Assembly (NCBI GenBank): GCA_014905825.1
Contig: JACGCN010000014.1
Location: forward strand, 186,001 to 250,000
DNA: 64,000 bases
Direction: 5' to 3'
Origin: Lyophyllum atratum
Lineage: Eukaryota; Basidiomycota; Agaricomycetes; Agaricales; Lyophyllaceae
A program made the translations under genes and the position numbers. The notes under the pieces were generated by a model that did no database searches, was not told the origin of the DNA, and was given only the letters and a program-made list of their open reading frames with translations. This document shows, piece after piece, positions 45,747 to 56,100 of the stretch (positions are counted from its first letter, which is position 1; the number at the start of each line of letters is the position of its first letter).

Positions 45747-46679
45747 GGTGATAGATTGAAGAAATCGCCCGTCACTCGTGCGCTTTTAATATACTTACGG
45801 TCACTCGCGAGCACGAGTTCGAAGCCAATACAGAAATCCATGGACACCTGATATGGAGATGATGGGAATTCCGATATATAGAATCGCGTGAGGTAGGTGA
45901 CTGCTCGTGACTGCTGGTCAGGCTCAAACACAAGGCACCGACGACCGATGAGTGGAGAGTGGACTGTATAGCCACAGCTCCAATGGACCCTTCAACAATG
46001 ATCATCTGTACTTCCAGTTCCACAGCCTGACGCTGTAGGTAGTTCAAGTGCGTCTGATTCGTGTTTCAAGATAGCTCGAGTGACACCGATCACCACAAGC
46101 TTCAATGAGGCTTGTTGCATCTGAAAATCATGCACAGATGCATAGTTCCTTTGAAGTCGATAGATCTATGATCCATGTATACACGATTCGTAGCCAGTTC
46201 AAGTTATGCCTAGACGAGCGTCAAATTGTGATAAGGCTGACAAAGATGCATGCTATCCTAATCGATTTGCGAACCTGATCAATCCTCCAGGTGCGATAAA
46301 ACCTTTTGACAGAAGCATGAGAGACACGGAGTCTCCGCAGATCCGGGGTAGAATCAGCTATTGTGACATGACAGGCTGTCATTGGTGTTCTAGGCCGCCC
46401 AGCCACCGTAGTGCGAAGAAGGGCTTTGAAGCACATTGGGTACCTAGTGCAGATGCATATCGAACATGTCGGAAGATTCGGGGAGAGAATCCAGAAGCTT
46501 TTGAAGCGCAAACAAGTCGAGAGAATGAAGCCCAGTGGGGTTCCTGTCTGTGCCTCAAGGACTGAAGTATCCGGTTTTGGACATGGATGGTCCGTCCATT
46601 GATGTCCACAAGAATAAGTCAATGAATTGTCCTCCACATCGGAGTCTGGGTTGTCTTCTGGTGATGATCGATGGAGGAC

Positions 46680-46843
46680 GGATCTTTGTAGACTCGTGAC
46701 CAGCCCCTCAACGGAGGAAACCTCGAGTAGAGGGACTGGTGAAACTGAGTTTGAATCCTCGTCTGAAGCGCTATCAATAGAAAACGTGGCTTTTGGCGTG
46801 ATCCGCGGGCTTGCCTGAGTAGTTCCTAATCGGGATTCTGCAG
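46680..46843 (-). repeat. Inverted repeat, left arm
   Basis: The reverse complement starts CTGCAGAATCCCGATTAGGA and matches the right arm over about 165 bp with scattered differences. The arm lies inside an open frame on the minus strand (start about 46847) that shares ESRLGTTQAS and ITPKATFSIDSAS with an open frame in the right arm. Confidence 0.8.
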
Positions 46844-47132
46844 TCATTTTCGTCGGCGCGTCTTGTCCAGCACATTCGGGGCTGCATACACTCGGGAATC
46901 AGCCCATACAGCATGCCTGAGAAGAGGAAAGGTCATTTTGAAAGATCTTTCAAGCTGAACGGGCCATTACATGTTGCAAACATGTTGCCGAACCCATCAC
47001 TGCGACACTACCTAATGCATCTGTTCCCAATGTCTTTCGAGTCGTTCTGCAATATTGAGGTTGCTTTCTCCAGGCATTGCGACGAGAAAACGGCCCTAAA
47101 CGTCAGTGTTAACGATGCACGGACACATGTAT

Positions 47133-47298
47133 CTGCAGAATCCCGATTGGGAACTACTCAGGCAAGCCTGCGGATCACGCCAAAAGCCACGTTTTCTATT
47201 GATAGCGCTTCACACGTGAATTTAAACTCAGTTTTACCGGTCCCTCAACTCAAGGCTTGCCCTTCGTTGAGGGATCGGTCACCGGTCTAGGATCTTTG
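47133..47298 (+). repeat. Inverted repeat, right arm
   Basis: It starts CTGCAGAATCCCGATTGGGA. Together with the left arm it encloses a ~289-bp spacer (46844-47132). The matching peptide ESRLGTTQAS lies in a plus-strand open frame at 46913-47290. Confidence 0.8.
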
Positions 47299-47483
47299 GT
47301 GGCAAGATAATAATTGGACATAGCAGCTGACTAACTCCGGCATCTAAGGAGACTGCGGGTCATTCGGCGGACAGCCTCTGCCGCGTGAGTTGTGCTCGCG
47401 CTCCTCCTTGTGACGTTCGTCTACGAAACTCGCCGTTTTCTTTTCCTTCACGACCTACTATTTTTTGACACGCCCCTGTTTCT

Positions 47484-49646
47484 ATGGTTTATGCCTATGC
47501 TCAGAGTCATGAAAATCACGACCATTGTACCACCATAAACTCCGATACCATCGCTTCCACCTCCTCACAACAGCGATTCACGCTTGGCCCTCAATTTCTA
47601 GCTCTCGTGGTGGTTCTTTCGCCATACTTCTTCTCCAGCCATGCAGCTGCTGTGCCTTTGACCACCGACGACCTTGCCTCGCTACGCAGGCGTGACGAAG
47701 ACCATCAAGTATCGGTGAAGATATGGGTCTGTTTTTTCTCTTTCCATTCCTATATCGATAGGCATCCTCACGGAAATTCTAGATACCAATTTTGGCTGTT
47801 GGGCTTGTAGCCATTGCGTCGATGCTCGCGTATTGTTACAGACGTTCGTTTATGCCGTGGTTACCACGTCTTCGTACGCCTGCAAATGCGACAGGCACGA
47901 GTGCTCCAGGGACTAGGGAGTTGACCGCTGAACAGCTCGCTGGAACTATCAATGGAAATGCCGCACCAACCACAGGTTCTGCTGCTAACAGGACGAGGAG
48001 AACTCGCAGGCCAAGACGTACACCGTCCCAAATATCGACGACCTCCTTACCTGCCTATGCGAAGGAGCCTGGAGAACAGGAGCTTGTCATATTCCGGTGA
48101 ATAAATTCTCCCTGCGCTTCAAGGCCACAACTCATCTCTCAACATCTCTAGCGGACCGGAGGACATGGAGGACGCAGGAATGCCACCAGCAACAGTGGTG
48201 ATGGATCCGCTAGAAGAAGATGGAGAAGAGTCGCTGCATTCCAGAAATAACTCACAGTCCTCGCATTATCCGCCAGTACCAGCCACCCCCATCGATGAGC
48301 CACTACTCGAGGAGGACGAATATTCCGCGGACCATTCCACACATCGTATGCAACCACCTGGGCATGATCTGCCCAGACGGAGTCTCGAGACCTTGGATAG
48401 TTCTGAGGAGGCCAGCTCTCTGATGCGTGTCGACAGCAACACTCCGGGCTACATCGATCCACGAGGAGAAGCGCCTCCGTACTTCGAAGCAGTAGATATC
48501 ACACCCGAAAGTAGCAATGCTCAAGCAGAAACCTCAGCTCTTCCTACCTCTGCTTCCCCACCTGCCTCATCCGAGCCAGTCCCACAAAGACGTTCAGGCT
48601 TCAGGACCCTCCTGCAGTCCTTGCCAAATCGACTGTCGATGCATGGGTCCTCTCATGCCCCATCGCACTCCCGCGCGGACTCTTCATTCTCGATGGCGTC
48701 CTCTCATAATACCCATGGACGTGAAACCTCACAAAGCCGTGCCTCCCATCGGCCCACCGCCTCCGGGTCTGGCTCGTTCATCAGCCTATCACCCTTCCGT
48801 ACTCTCTCCCGTCAAAAGTCCCAAACTAACATGAACCTCACCTCCCCCTCCCTCATCTCCCTCAACTCCATCTCCTCCCCCCTCACGCACACCCTAACGC
48901 GTACAGAGTTCACCTACCCCAAGGCCGGCCCCACTCCAGACCAGCTGAAACTCATCTCCTCTAGGGAGACTTTTACGCGATTCGCCGTACCCTATGGGGC
49001 TGATGCCATTGCTTATGCAGCCTCCACATCTCGGCAGGATTTGGACGACGTGCCGCCACCTGATTTTGATACACCACAATTGCCATCAGCGGATAATCAA
49101 GCAACATCGGGGTCCGCGGGGCCATCACGGCTCCGGGCGACCAGCAATGCTGCGGACCTGCAGCAGGAGTCGGCTTCGTCGTCTTTAGAATCAGAATCAG
49201 TTGCGCCGACGACGAATGTCGATGTAGCTTCAACGGGCACCTCATCTCCCAGTGGGTCGGGCCCGGCGGATGCGGATGCAGCATCTCCCCCGATCAGCCC
49301 CCTACGAGTCCCTCTTCCACCCTCACCTAAAGCGCCCGAAGTCGCCCCACCAGCCCCAGCACAAACCACTCCGCTAGCCCTCCCGAAGCCGTCAAGCCAG
49401 ACCTTGGCGCCGCCATCGTTGAGAGCTCCAAGCGTCTTCGAGGGTCGATCCGAGTCTCGAGCCAGCTCGGTCACGTCGTATGCGACCGCTGCGGAGTCGA
49501 TGGCGCCCGTCGACTCCTTCTCTGATGAGGAACTGGAAGAGATGGCTACGCCGACGACGCCAACGATGGGCGCGCGGCATGTGTTAGAGCCCACGGACGC
49601 GACTATCAAGCAGAGTCCGGGGGCTGCGGCGGGACCGTCACATTAG
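47484..49646 (+). CDS. Single-pass membrane protein with long disordered cytoplasmic tail
   Basis: Three exons (47484-47726, 47783-48096, 48152-49646) give about 683 residues in phase. One hydrophobic stretch (LGPQFLALVVVLSPYFFSSHAAAVP) may be a signal peptide or anchor. A second (WIPILAVGLVAIASMLAYCYRR) straddles the first splice junction and is a clear transmembrane helix followed by basic residues. The rest is Ser/Pro/Thr-rich and probably disordered, with a basic RTRRTRRPRRTPSQ stretch and islands such as SLPAYAKEPGEQELVIFRGPEDME, GEAPPYFEAVDI, RSGFRTLLQSLPNRLSMHG and RETFTRFAVPYGADAIAYAA that look conserved. PxY and PPYFE motifs suggest WW-domain (Rsp5-type ligase) contacts. Function unknown. 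Topology suggests an N-outside, C-cytoplasmic sensor or adaptor. Confidence 0.75.
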
Positions 49647-51645
49647 TTTGTGATGTCTACCCCTTCGGTGCTCCGCTCTTCTGTCTTGACGACCTTATGA
49701 TTTCTTCTTCTGCGCTCGAACGATTCTTCCTACTAACTACTTATTTTCTATATCATATTGTCCTACTTCCATTCTCATGGTCCGCGGAAGGATCCAACCC
49801 AATTCCATAGGCACAGTGCTTGGCGGCGTCTCGCATTTTGTTTCTTGGTTTTCATTTTCCAACTCATATCCACTGGCATCAATCATCATATCATCTGTCT
49901 GCACTCCATTTGCTCCATCTTGCCCGCCCTTCCTCTTCGTCGCCCTCCTATCTCCTGCACCTCTCAGGCTCATCCTCCTCCTTGTTCTCGGCTCCCTGTT
50001 CCTTCCCCTCCTGCGCTAGCCCCTCCACCCTGTCCCAAATCGGTCTTCTGCTTCTCACCTGGTTGGAATTGACATTACGTACATGTCTTCTGGATTTAAT
50101 CGACAGTCACTTAGAAGGTTCGGTAGCCTGTATGTCTAGACTACCGCTCAAGCAACAATGCTTTGCTTGCGATGCTATACAAGCACCTAGTTATCCATTG
50201 AATGTGCCCCATACTAACATGGCATCAATGTACGCTGCCGGGATGCTGCTACTTTGACCCCGTAGAGATGCCGTCTGGGCTGACAAGAAAGTAGCGACGC
50301 TACGCCGTTATTGCCATGACGTAAGCAGGTTCGTCGGACTTGATGAAGTTGATCAACTTAAAGCTTTCCGAGTCCATCGCCTTGAATCACACCCATGGAC
50401 AAGTCCATAAGCACGCACCCAACATCCACTTTTAGTGACTGGACGTTAACGTTGAACGTTAAGATCTAAGACCTCGAGCTCGAGCTCTAGGGTACGCAGG
50501 AAATGTTGGGCTCTTTTAATTCTCAACTACTGGCGTCTGATAGTCTATGGGACTACAGTTTACGGGGACTAGAAGTCATGCTCGTTGGTGTGTCGCGTCT
50601 GGCTATTTTAGGCCCCAGTTATTGATACCATCGTTCTCAAGATCAACATCCCTTTTTTCTCCGCGAGCTCAAATTTACGTCCCTCTTACCTCCCCAAGTT
50701 GACTCCGCTTGATTAGGATCTCGTGCGCTGTCTCTGCCGTACACAGATTATGGTCTCATCTATAGCCAGAACCCCGTCGAGCTCAGTCGGACTATGTTGT
50801 TTCCCAGGACTGGCAACCTGACACGCATTGATCGCCCAGCGATCTATGCCACGTCCCCTCAATGTCACAAGTTTGCGGCTCTACTATCACGTGTACTGGT
50901 ATGCAAAATGCCATAGAGTTGCAAAATGCAATGTTTGAAGGCATCCGGGCGCCCAAATCGTTGATCCTCCGGGAATATGGTTGCCTGAGAACTCTTATAT
51001 TAGGATCGTGAAAGAAATCAGGTATTTTGTATGTTTTCGTCTTGCGATTTCGTCGACAAGGAGCAGATAAATGCAAAATTTATGAAAACTGGCCTCGGCT
51101 TGAGGCAATACAGCGTTCTGTGACCTGGGGAGCTCAATGTATGACCTTTAAATACTTCCCTAGGATATCCCAAAGTCCCATGGGCACAGCTGCACTCACA
51201 ACGAATGTATGAAGCAGATGGTCTTTTTGCGTGACATTTGGTGACATTCCTTCGCTTGTGTCCACTAGAATTTGAAATCCGCCCGGGCCAGATCAACGTG
51301 ACTACCGTGACAAAAGTTTTGCAACTCCCTGTTTTTGGGACTTCGCCCACCGGGTTCGCTCCGACTGGTTTGCTCTCCACTTTCTTCAAAATCTGACATC
51401 GCAGACATCTTGTTTAGAGATTATAGTACCTGTTCCGAAAGTCCGATTAGAAAAAGGTGAAACGGATCGGTTTCTATTCACGGTTTGCCTAAAATTTTGC
51501 AACTCCCCATCACTGATAGTAAGTCTGCCTACTCATCGACCTCGATCCCTGCCAAGCCAGCTGTGCCTTGGACCTGTTCCCGCCGCCTTCGACTTGCAGG
51601 TATAAATATTAATTTCGACTTTGATGATGTCCGAACGAATTGGCC
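49647..51645. other. Gene-poor 2-kb stretch, promoter at right end
   Basis: No coding exon is recognised. Two exact 13-bp copies of TTTTGCAACTCCC lie at 51317 and 51495, and a TATA box at 51601, all upstream of the quinoprotein gene. Confidence 0.4.
51601..51608 (+). promoter_or_regulatory. TATA box of the quinoprotein dehydrogenase gene
   Basis: TATAAATA lies 38-45 bp upstream of the ATG at 51646, a normal fungal TATA spacing. Confidence 0.5.
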
Positions 51646-52552
51646 ATGCGCTTCTTCGCCGTTCTCCCCTTCGCTGTCTTCGCAAGTTTAGCGAGTGCTC
51701 AATTCCAAGCTATAGGTTCTCCTTTCAAATCACCTGTCACCGTCGCTCCTGGCCTGTCTGCAAGGGTCATTTACACTAACCTCACCGCTCTCGGCGCTAT
51801 CACGTTCGACGCGAAGCAGAACCTCCTCGCTGTGGAGCTCGGTGTTGGGGTCTCAGCATTCACACCCATTTCCTCTCCATCGCCTGGCTGGGTTCGAAAG
51901 GTCGTCATAGAAAACCCTGACGCGAGCTACGGCATCGAAATCGACGGTGCAAAACTCTACGTGAGCACGGGAAAAGATGTTATACTGTATGCATACGACG
52001 CATCCGCCAAGTCAATAGTGCCCGGATCTACTCCATATCCTGTCGTCGACGGGATTCCACCTGATGGAGGTGAGTAGATGGCACGACACAATCACTGGCA
52101 TCCCCTTCCTCTCCATTTTCACCGAACATTGAACTCTTACGACATACCCCTAGAATTCTCAAGCCACCCCATAACACTTGAACGCGACGCTAGCGGCAAA
52201 GTCATCGCTATCCTTGTTGGCACTGGCCCCTCGACCAATATCGATTCCACCGCCCGCGATTCTGCTTCAGGGCGCTCACAAGTCCGACGATTCGTCTTTC
52301 CCACCATCCAAATCGCCATTTTCCCACCGCCGCCTCTCCACTGGGCGCAAGGCGAAGTTTTTGGATATGGGCTTCGTAACCCCTCTGGGTTTGCTTTTGC
52401 TCCAGCCTCAAGCATTTCACTATCACCTGTGAAACGGACACCTACATTATATGTGGTGGACAACGGGGCCTCCATCGACAACGTCACCAGCATTGGCGCG
52501 ACGCCCAAGTTCGTCAATGATAACCCTGCAGACGAGCTGAATGTGATCAGCT
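51646..52552 (+). pseudogene. PQQ-type sorbosone/glucose dehydrogenase, 5' part (split by retrotransposon)
   Basis: Exon 1 is 51646-52069 and exon 2 starts at 52154. A signal peptide (MRFFAVLPFAVFASLASAQ) precedes a beta-propeller of the secreted sorbosone/glucose dehydrogenase family (GAITFDAKQNLLAVELGVG, ASYGIEIDGAKLYVSTGKD, AQGEVFGYGLRNPSGFAF, LYVVDNGAS). These enzymes oxidise sugars or their derivatives, usually with PQQ, outside the cell. The exon is cut at codon ...ELNVIS by the LTR retrotransposon at 52553. Translation stops five bases into the LTR, giving a product of about 275 residues that lacks the C-terminal blades. The remainder of the gene is at 58134-58872, in phase. This is a recent disruption, since both halves are otherwise undamaged. 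Confidence 0.8.
52548..52552. repeat. Target-site duplication CAGCT, left
   Basis: The five bases directly before the 5' LTR are identical to 58130-58134 directly after the 3' LTR. Confidence 0.9.
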
Positions 52553-52890
52553 TGTAAGGCCGCCCCTCGCGCCCTTGCCCATACCAGCTTATTACCTCAC
52601 CACACCGCTGCTTCTGCAGCGGTTATTACTCTTACATTACTCTTACCATACAGCTTCTTGTAGAATCCTTCCCCTTCCACCACGTTCTCTAGGTACATTG
52701 AATCCCCGCCTCACTATATCAACCTTTCCTTCCCCTTCGTTGCGCCCTTACTCTCTCCCGCTGCAACGAAGGTTAGTTATCATTTCATTTTACTCTTATT
52801 AATTACTTACTCTCTCCTGCAGCAACGAAGATAACATTGTCCTGTCTGACGTACCCATTAAGTGTTGGCGCCTCACCCGGCGCCCTTCCA
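52553..52890 (+). repeat. 5' LTR
   Basis: 338 bp, TG...CA ends. Internally it repeats the string TTACTCTCTCC-GC-GCAACGAAG twice, near 52748 and 52808. The two LTR differences fall in the second of these. Confidence 0.95.
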
Positions 52891-53162
52891 CTTTTTTTTG
52901 ACACCGACATTCTCTTCCCACCGTCAAACTGTCTCGCACGCCGTCAACGCCCACTCCCTTACTCACGAGACAGGAGGCGAGAAGGCTAGCCAATCTCGGA
53001 CTCTCTAGTCTCGACACCACCCCTCACCTCACTGTCACTGCTACTGCCGCCGCCAGCTCACCGCTGTCATCACCGTCTTCAGACTTCGAGACCGACTCCA
53101 GCAGCTCGGACACCTCGGACTTACCTCACATCAGACCCTTACCGCCACTGCCTAGACCGCCA

Positions 53163-56100
53163 ATGACGTCCCTTGGTTCTCAACCCCTTGCTTCGGTCCT
53201 GGTGACCAAGTTGAAGGAATGTCCCACTCTCACGGCCGGCCGCATTGATCCACTCGTCCACCAGTCCTGGGCCCTTGCCTGCAAACGTTACCAGAAACAT
53301 GCCGGGAAGACCCCAGCCGAGATCGTCAGCTTTGTCGCGGACGCTATGCTCGAACCCCGTCTCATCTCGTGGTACCAGGCCGGTCAAGCCCGCATCGACA
53401 GAATGTCACTCGACGTCTACCTCTCCGAGCTCGCCGAACTCGTCCTCGAGAAGAACTGGGCACATAAAATCCGCGACACCATCATCTCTTCCAAGCAGCA
53501 CAGCCGCCCATTCATGGATTGGAAGATCGAGGTCGAGAACCTCAACGCTATCCTCAAGACCTCCTCTCCCACCCACGCGCTCACTGACGAGGGCCTCAAG
53601 GTCCAGTTGGAATCCAACCTCAACAAGGAGCTGAAGACCAGCCTCCTCAACGAACCCATCCTCACCGTCACCCTCGCTCCCTGGTCTACTGAAGTCAAGG
53701 AGCGCGACGACCGTCTCAGGGCTGAGGATGCGCGCACCGTTCGTCTCATTGAGGCCGCCGCCGCCGCTCGTTCCTCGAAGAGGACCGAGAAACGCGATCT
53801 CCTCAGTCGTCTGTCCGACCCACCCAGGACCACGAAGACATCCTCCTCCGATGGCGGGAACGGTCCCCGTCGCAACCTACCCAAGCTCCTCGACGCTGAG
53901 AAGGCATTGCTCAATGCTCATGACGGCTGCACTCGTTGCCGCCTCTTCTACACGGACCACCGCTCCCCCAACTGTCCAATGACTGTGGCGAACACCTGGC
54001 CCGACGCTGCCACTTATGTGACGCTCACGGAGGCCGCCGCCCTGGCTGCCAAACCTCGTTCAAGCTCCTCAGCTGCTCCTCGTCTCGCCGCCGCTGCTGC
54101 CATCGCTTCACACTCGGAGACTGTCGTCGAGTACCGCGACGATGAAACTGACTCGTACATTTCTCCTACTGCCTTCACCATTCCCCACCTCGTCGCTCCA
54201 TTGGAAGCCTTTGGGCCCAATGTCTCCGATTTTCCCCTCCGAGTTCCTGGCCTGCTTGACATAGGTTGTCCCTCCATAGTGATTAGTGCGTCGCTCTCAG
54301 ACGAGCTCGGCTTACGACGACATCGCCTCCCTCCTGGAGAGGACAACCTCAGCTCGTTATCGGAGTCGCCGCTCACTTGTACGGAGTATGTGAAGTTAGA
54401 ACTTTCTTGTGGTCAGGGGGCTTGGACGTCGGGGGTCTTTAGAGCGAAGGTCAACGAGGGCCTACCTGTACCCATCATTCTTGGAATGCCATTCATTTCT
54501 GCCTGCCACCTCTTGATTGATGCCGAAGCCCGTACTGTCATTGATAAACGCGTTGGCTATGACATTCTGAACCAACCCCCCATCCCTGCCCGCACCTGGG
54601 CTCCTGACCGTGTTGTGCCGCCACCAACACCGAAGAAACCACGAGTCCCACCACTGAAAACGCTTGAGACTGCTTCGGAGCCAGCACTCGCTGGTTACCT
54701 TCTACCAGGACCTGTCATGGCTGCTGTCCGTGAGCGGATTGAGACCATCTCCGCTGCGGAAATCCTCAAGGTCAAGGATGCCGAAATGAAACAAAGATAT
54801 GCCGATCGCTTTCCGCTCCGTCTCCCTGACACCACCGACAATCTTCCTGACCATATCTACCACCGGATTCGCCTCAAGGACCCCAACAAGGCCACGAAAG
54901 GCGCTGGTTACTCTGCACCAAAGAAGTATCATGAACCTTGGAAGAGGTTGATTGACGAACACCTTGCTGCTGGACGCATCCGCCCATCCTCTTCGGAACA
55001 TGCCTCCCCTGCCTTTTGCGTACCAAAGTACAAGAATGGTACCCCAGATCTCACAGTACCTCCACGCTGGGTCAATGACTACCGGCAGCTTAACGCGAAC
55101 ACTGTACGCGACCAATACCCCTTACCTCGCATCGACGACATCCTCTCTGCCTGTGGCCGGGGAAAGTACTTTGGAGTACTCGACATGACGAACTCCTTTT
55201 TCCAGACACGCGTACACCCCGATGACATCCATCTCACCGCCGTGCGAACACCATGGGGGTTGTATGAATGGGTTGTAATGCCCATGGGAGGCTGTAATGC
55301 ACCGTCGACGCACCAACGCAGAATGGAAGACGCTCTCAGGGACCTCATCGGCAAAATCTGCCATGTGTACCTCGATGACATCATTATCTGGTCACAGACC
55401 TTGGAGGAACACGAGGCCAATGTCGCCAAGGTACTGGACGCACTACGTGCCGCCAACCTTGCCTGTAACGCGAAGAAGAGTCTGCTCTTCGCGACCGAGA
55501 TCACCTTTCTAGGACACAGGATCTCATCCGAGGGAATATGCGCTGATCCTTTCAAGGTCGATCGCATTCTGAACTGGCCCCAACCAAGTACAGCGACGAA
55601 CGTGCGCGGGTTTCTGGGTCTCACACGCTACATCGCCGCCTTCTTACCCGCCCTTGCTGAACATACCAGCATCCTGACACCTCTCACATCGAAGGACTGC
55701 GACATAGAGTTCCCTACCTGGACGGCTGCCCACCAGGCGGCTTTCGAAGCCATCAAACGGCTGGTTACCAGCACAGAATGCCTCACTGTGATTGATTATG
55801 ACGACCCCACCAAACATGTCTTTGTGACGACTGACGCCAGTGACCGTCGCACAGGTGCCGTCCTGAGTTTCGGCGAGACCTGGGAAACCGCACGGCCAGT
55901 CGCGTATGACTCCTACCAGCTGAACGCCGCGGAGAAGAATTACCCTGTTCACGAGAAGGAACTTCTTGCAATCGTGAAGGCATTGAAGAAATGGCGGACG
56001 AGCCTCCTGGGTGTTCATTTCGACGTCTTCACCGACCATCGGACCCTCGAGTATTTCCAGTCACAGAAGGAGATGTCTCGAAGACAGATGCGCTGGTCCA

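Larger units (their letters stand above)
45747..47483. other. Intergenic region holding an inverted repeat
   Basis: About 1.7 kb. The only structure seen is the pair of inverted arms at 46680-46843 and 47133-47298, annotated separately. The rest has short frames without domains. Confidence 0.4.
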
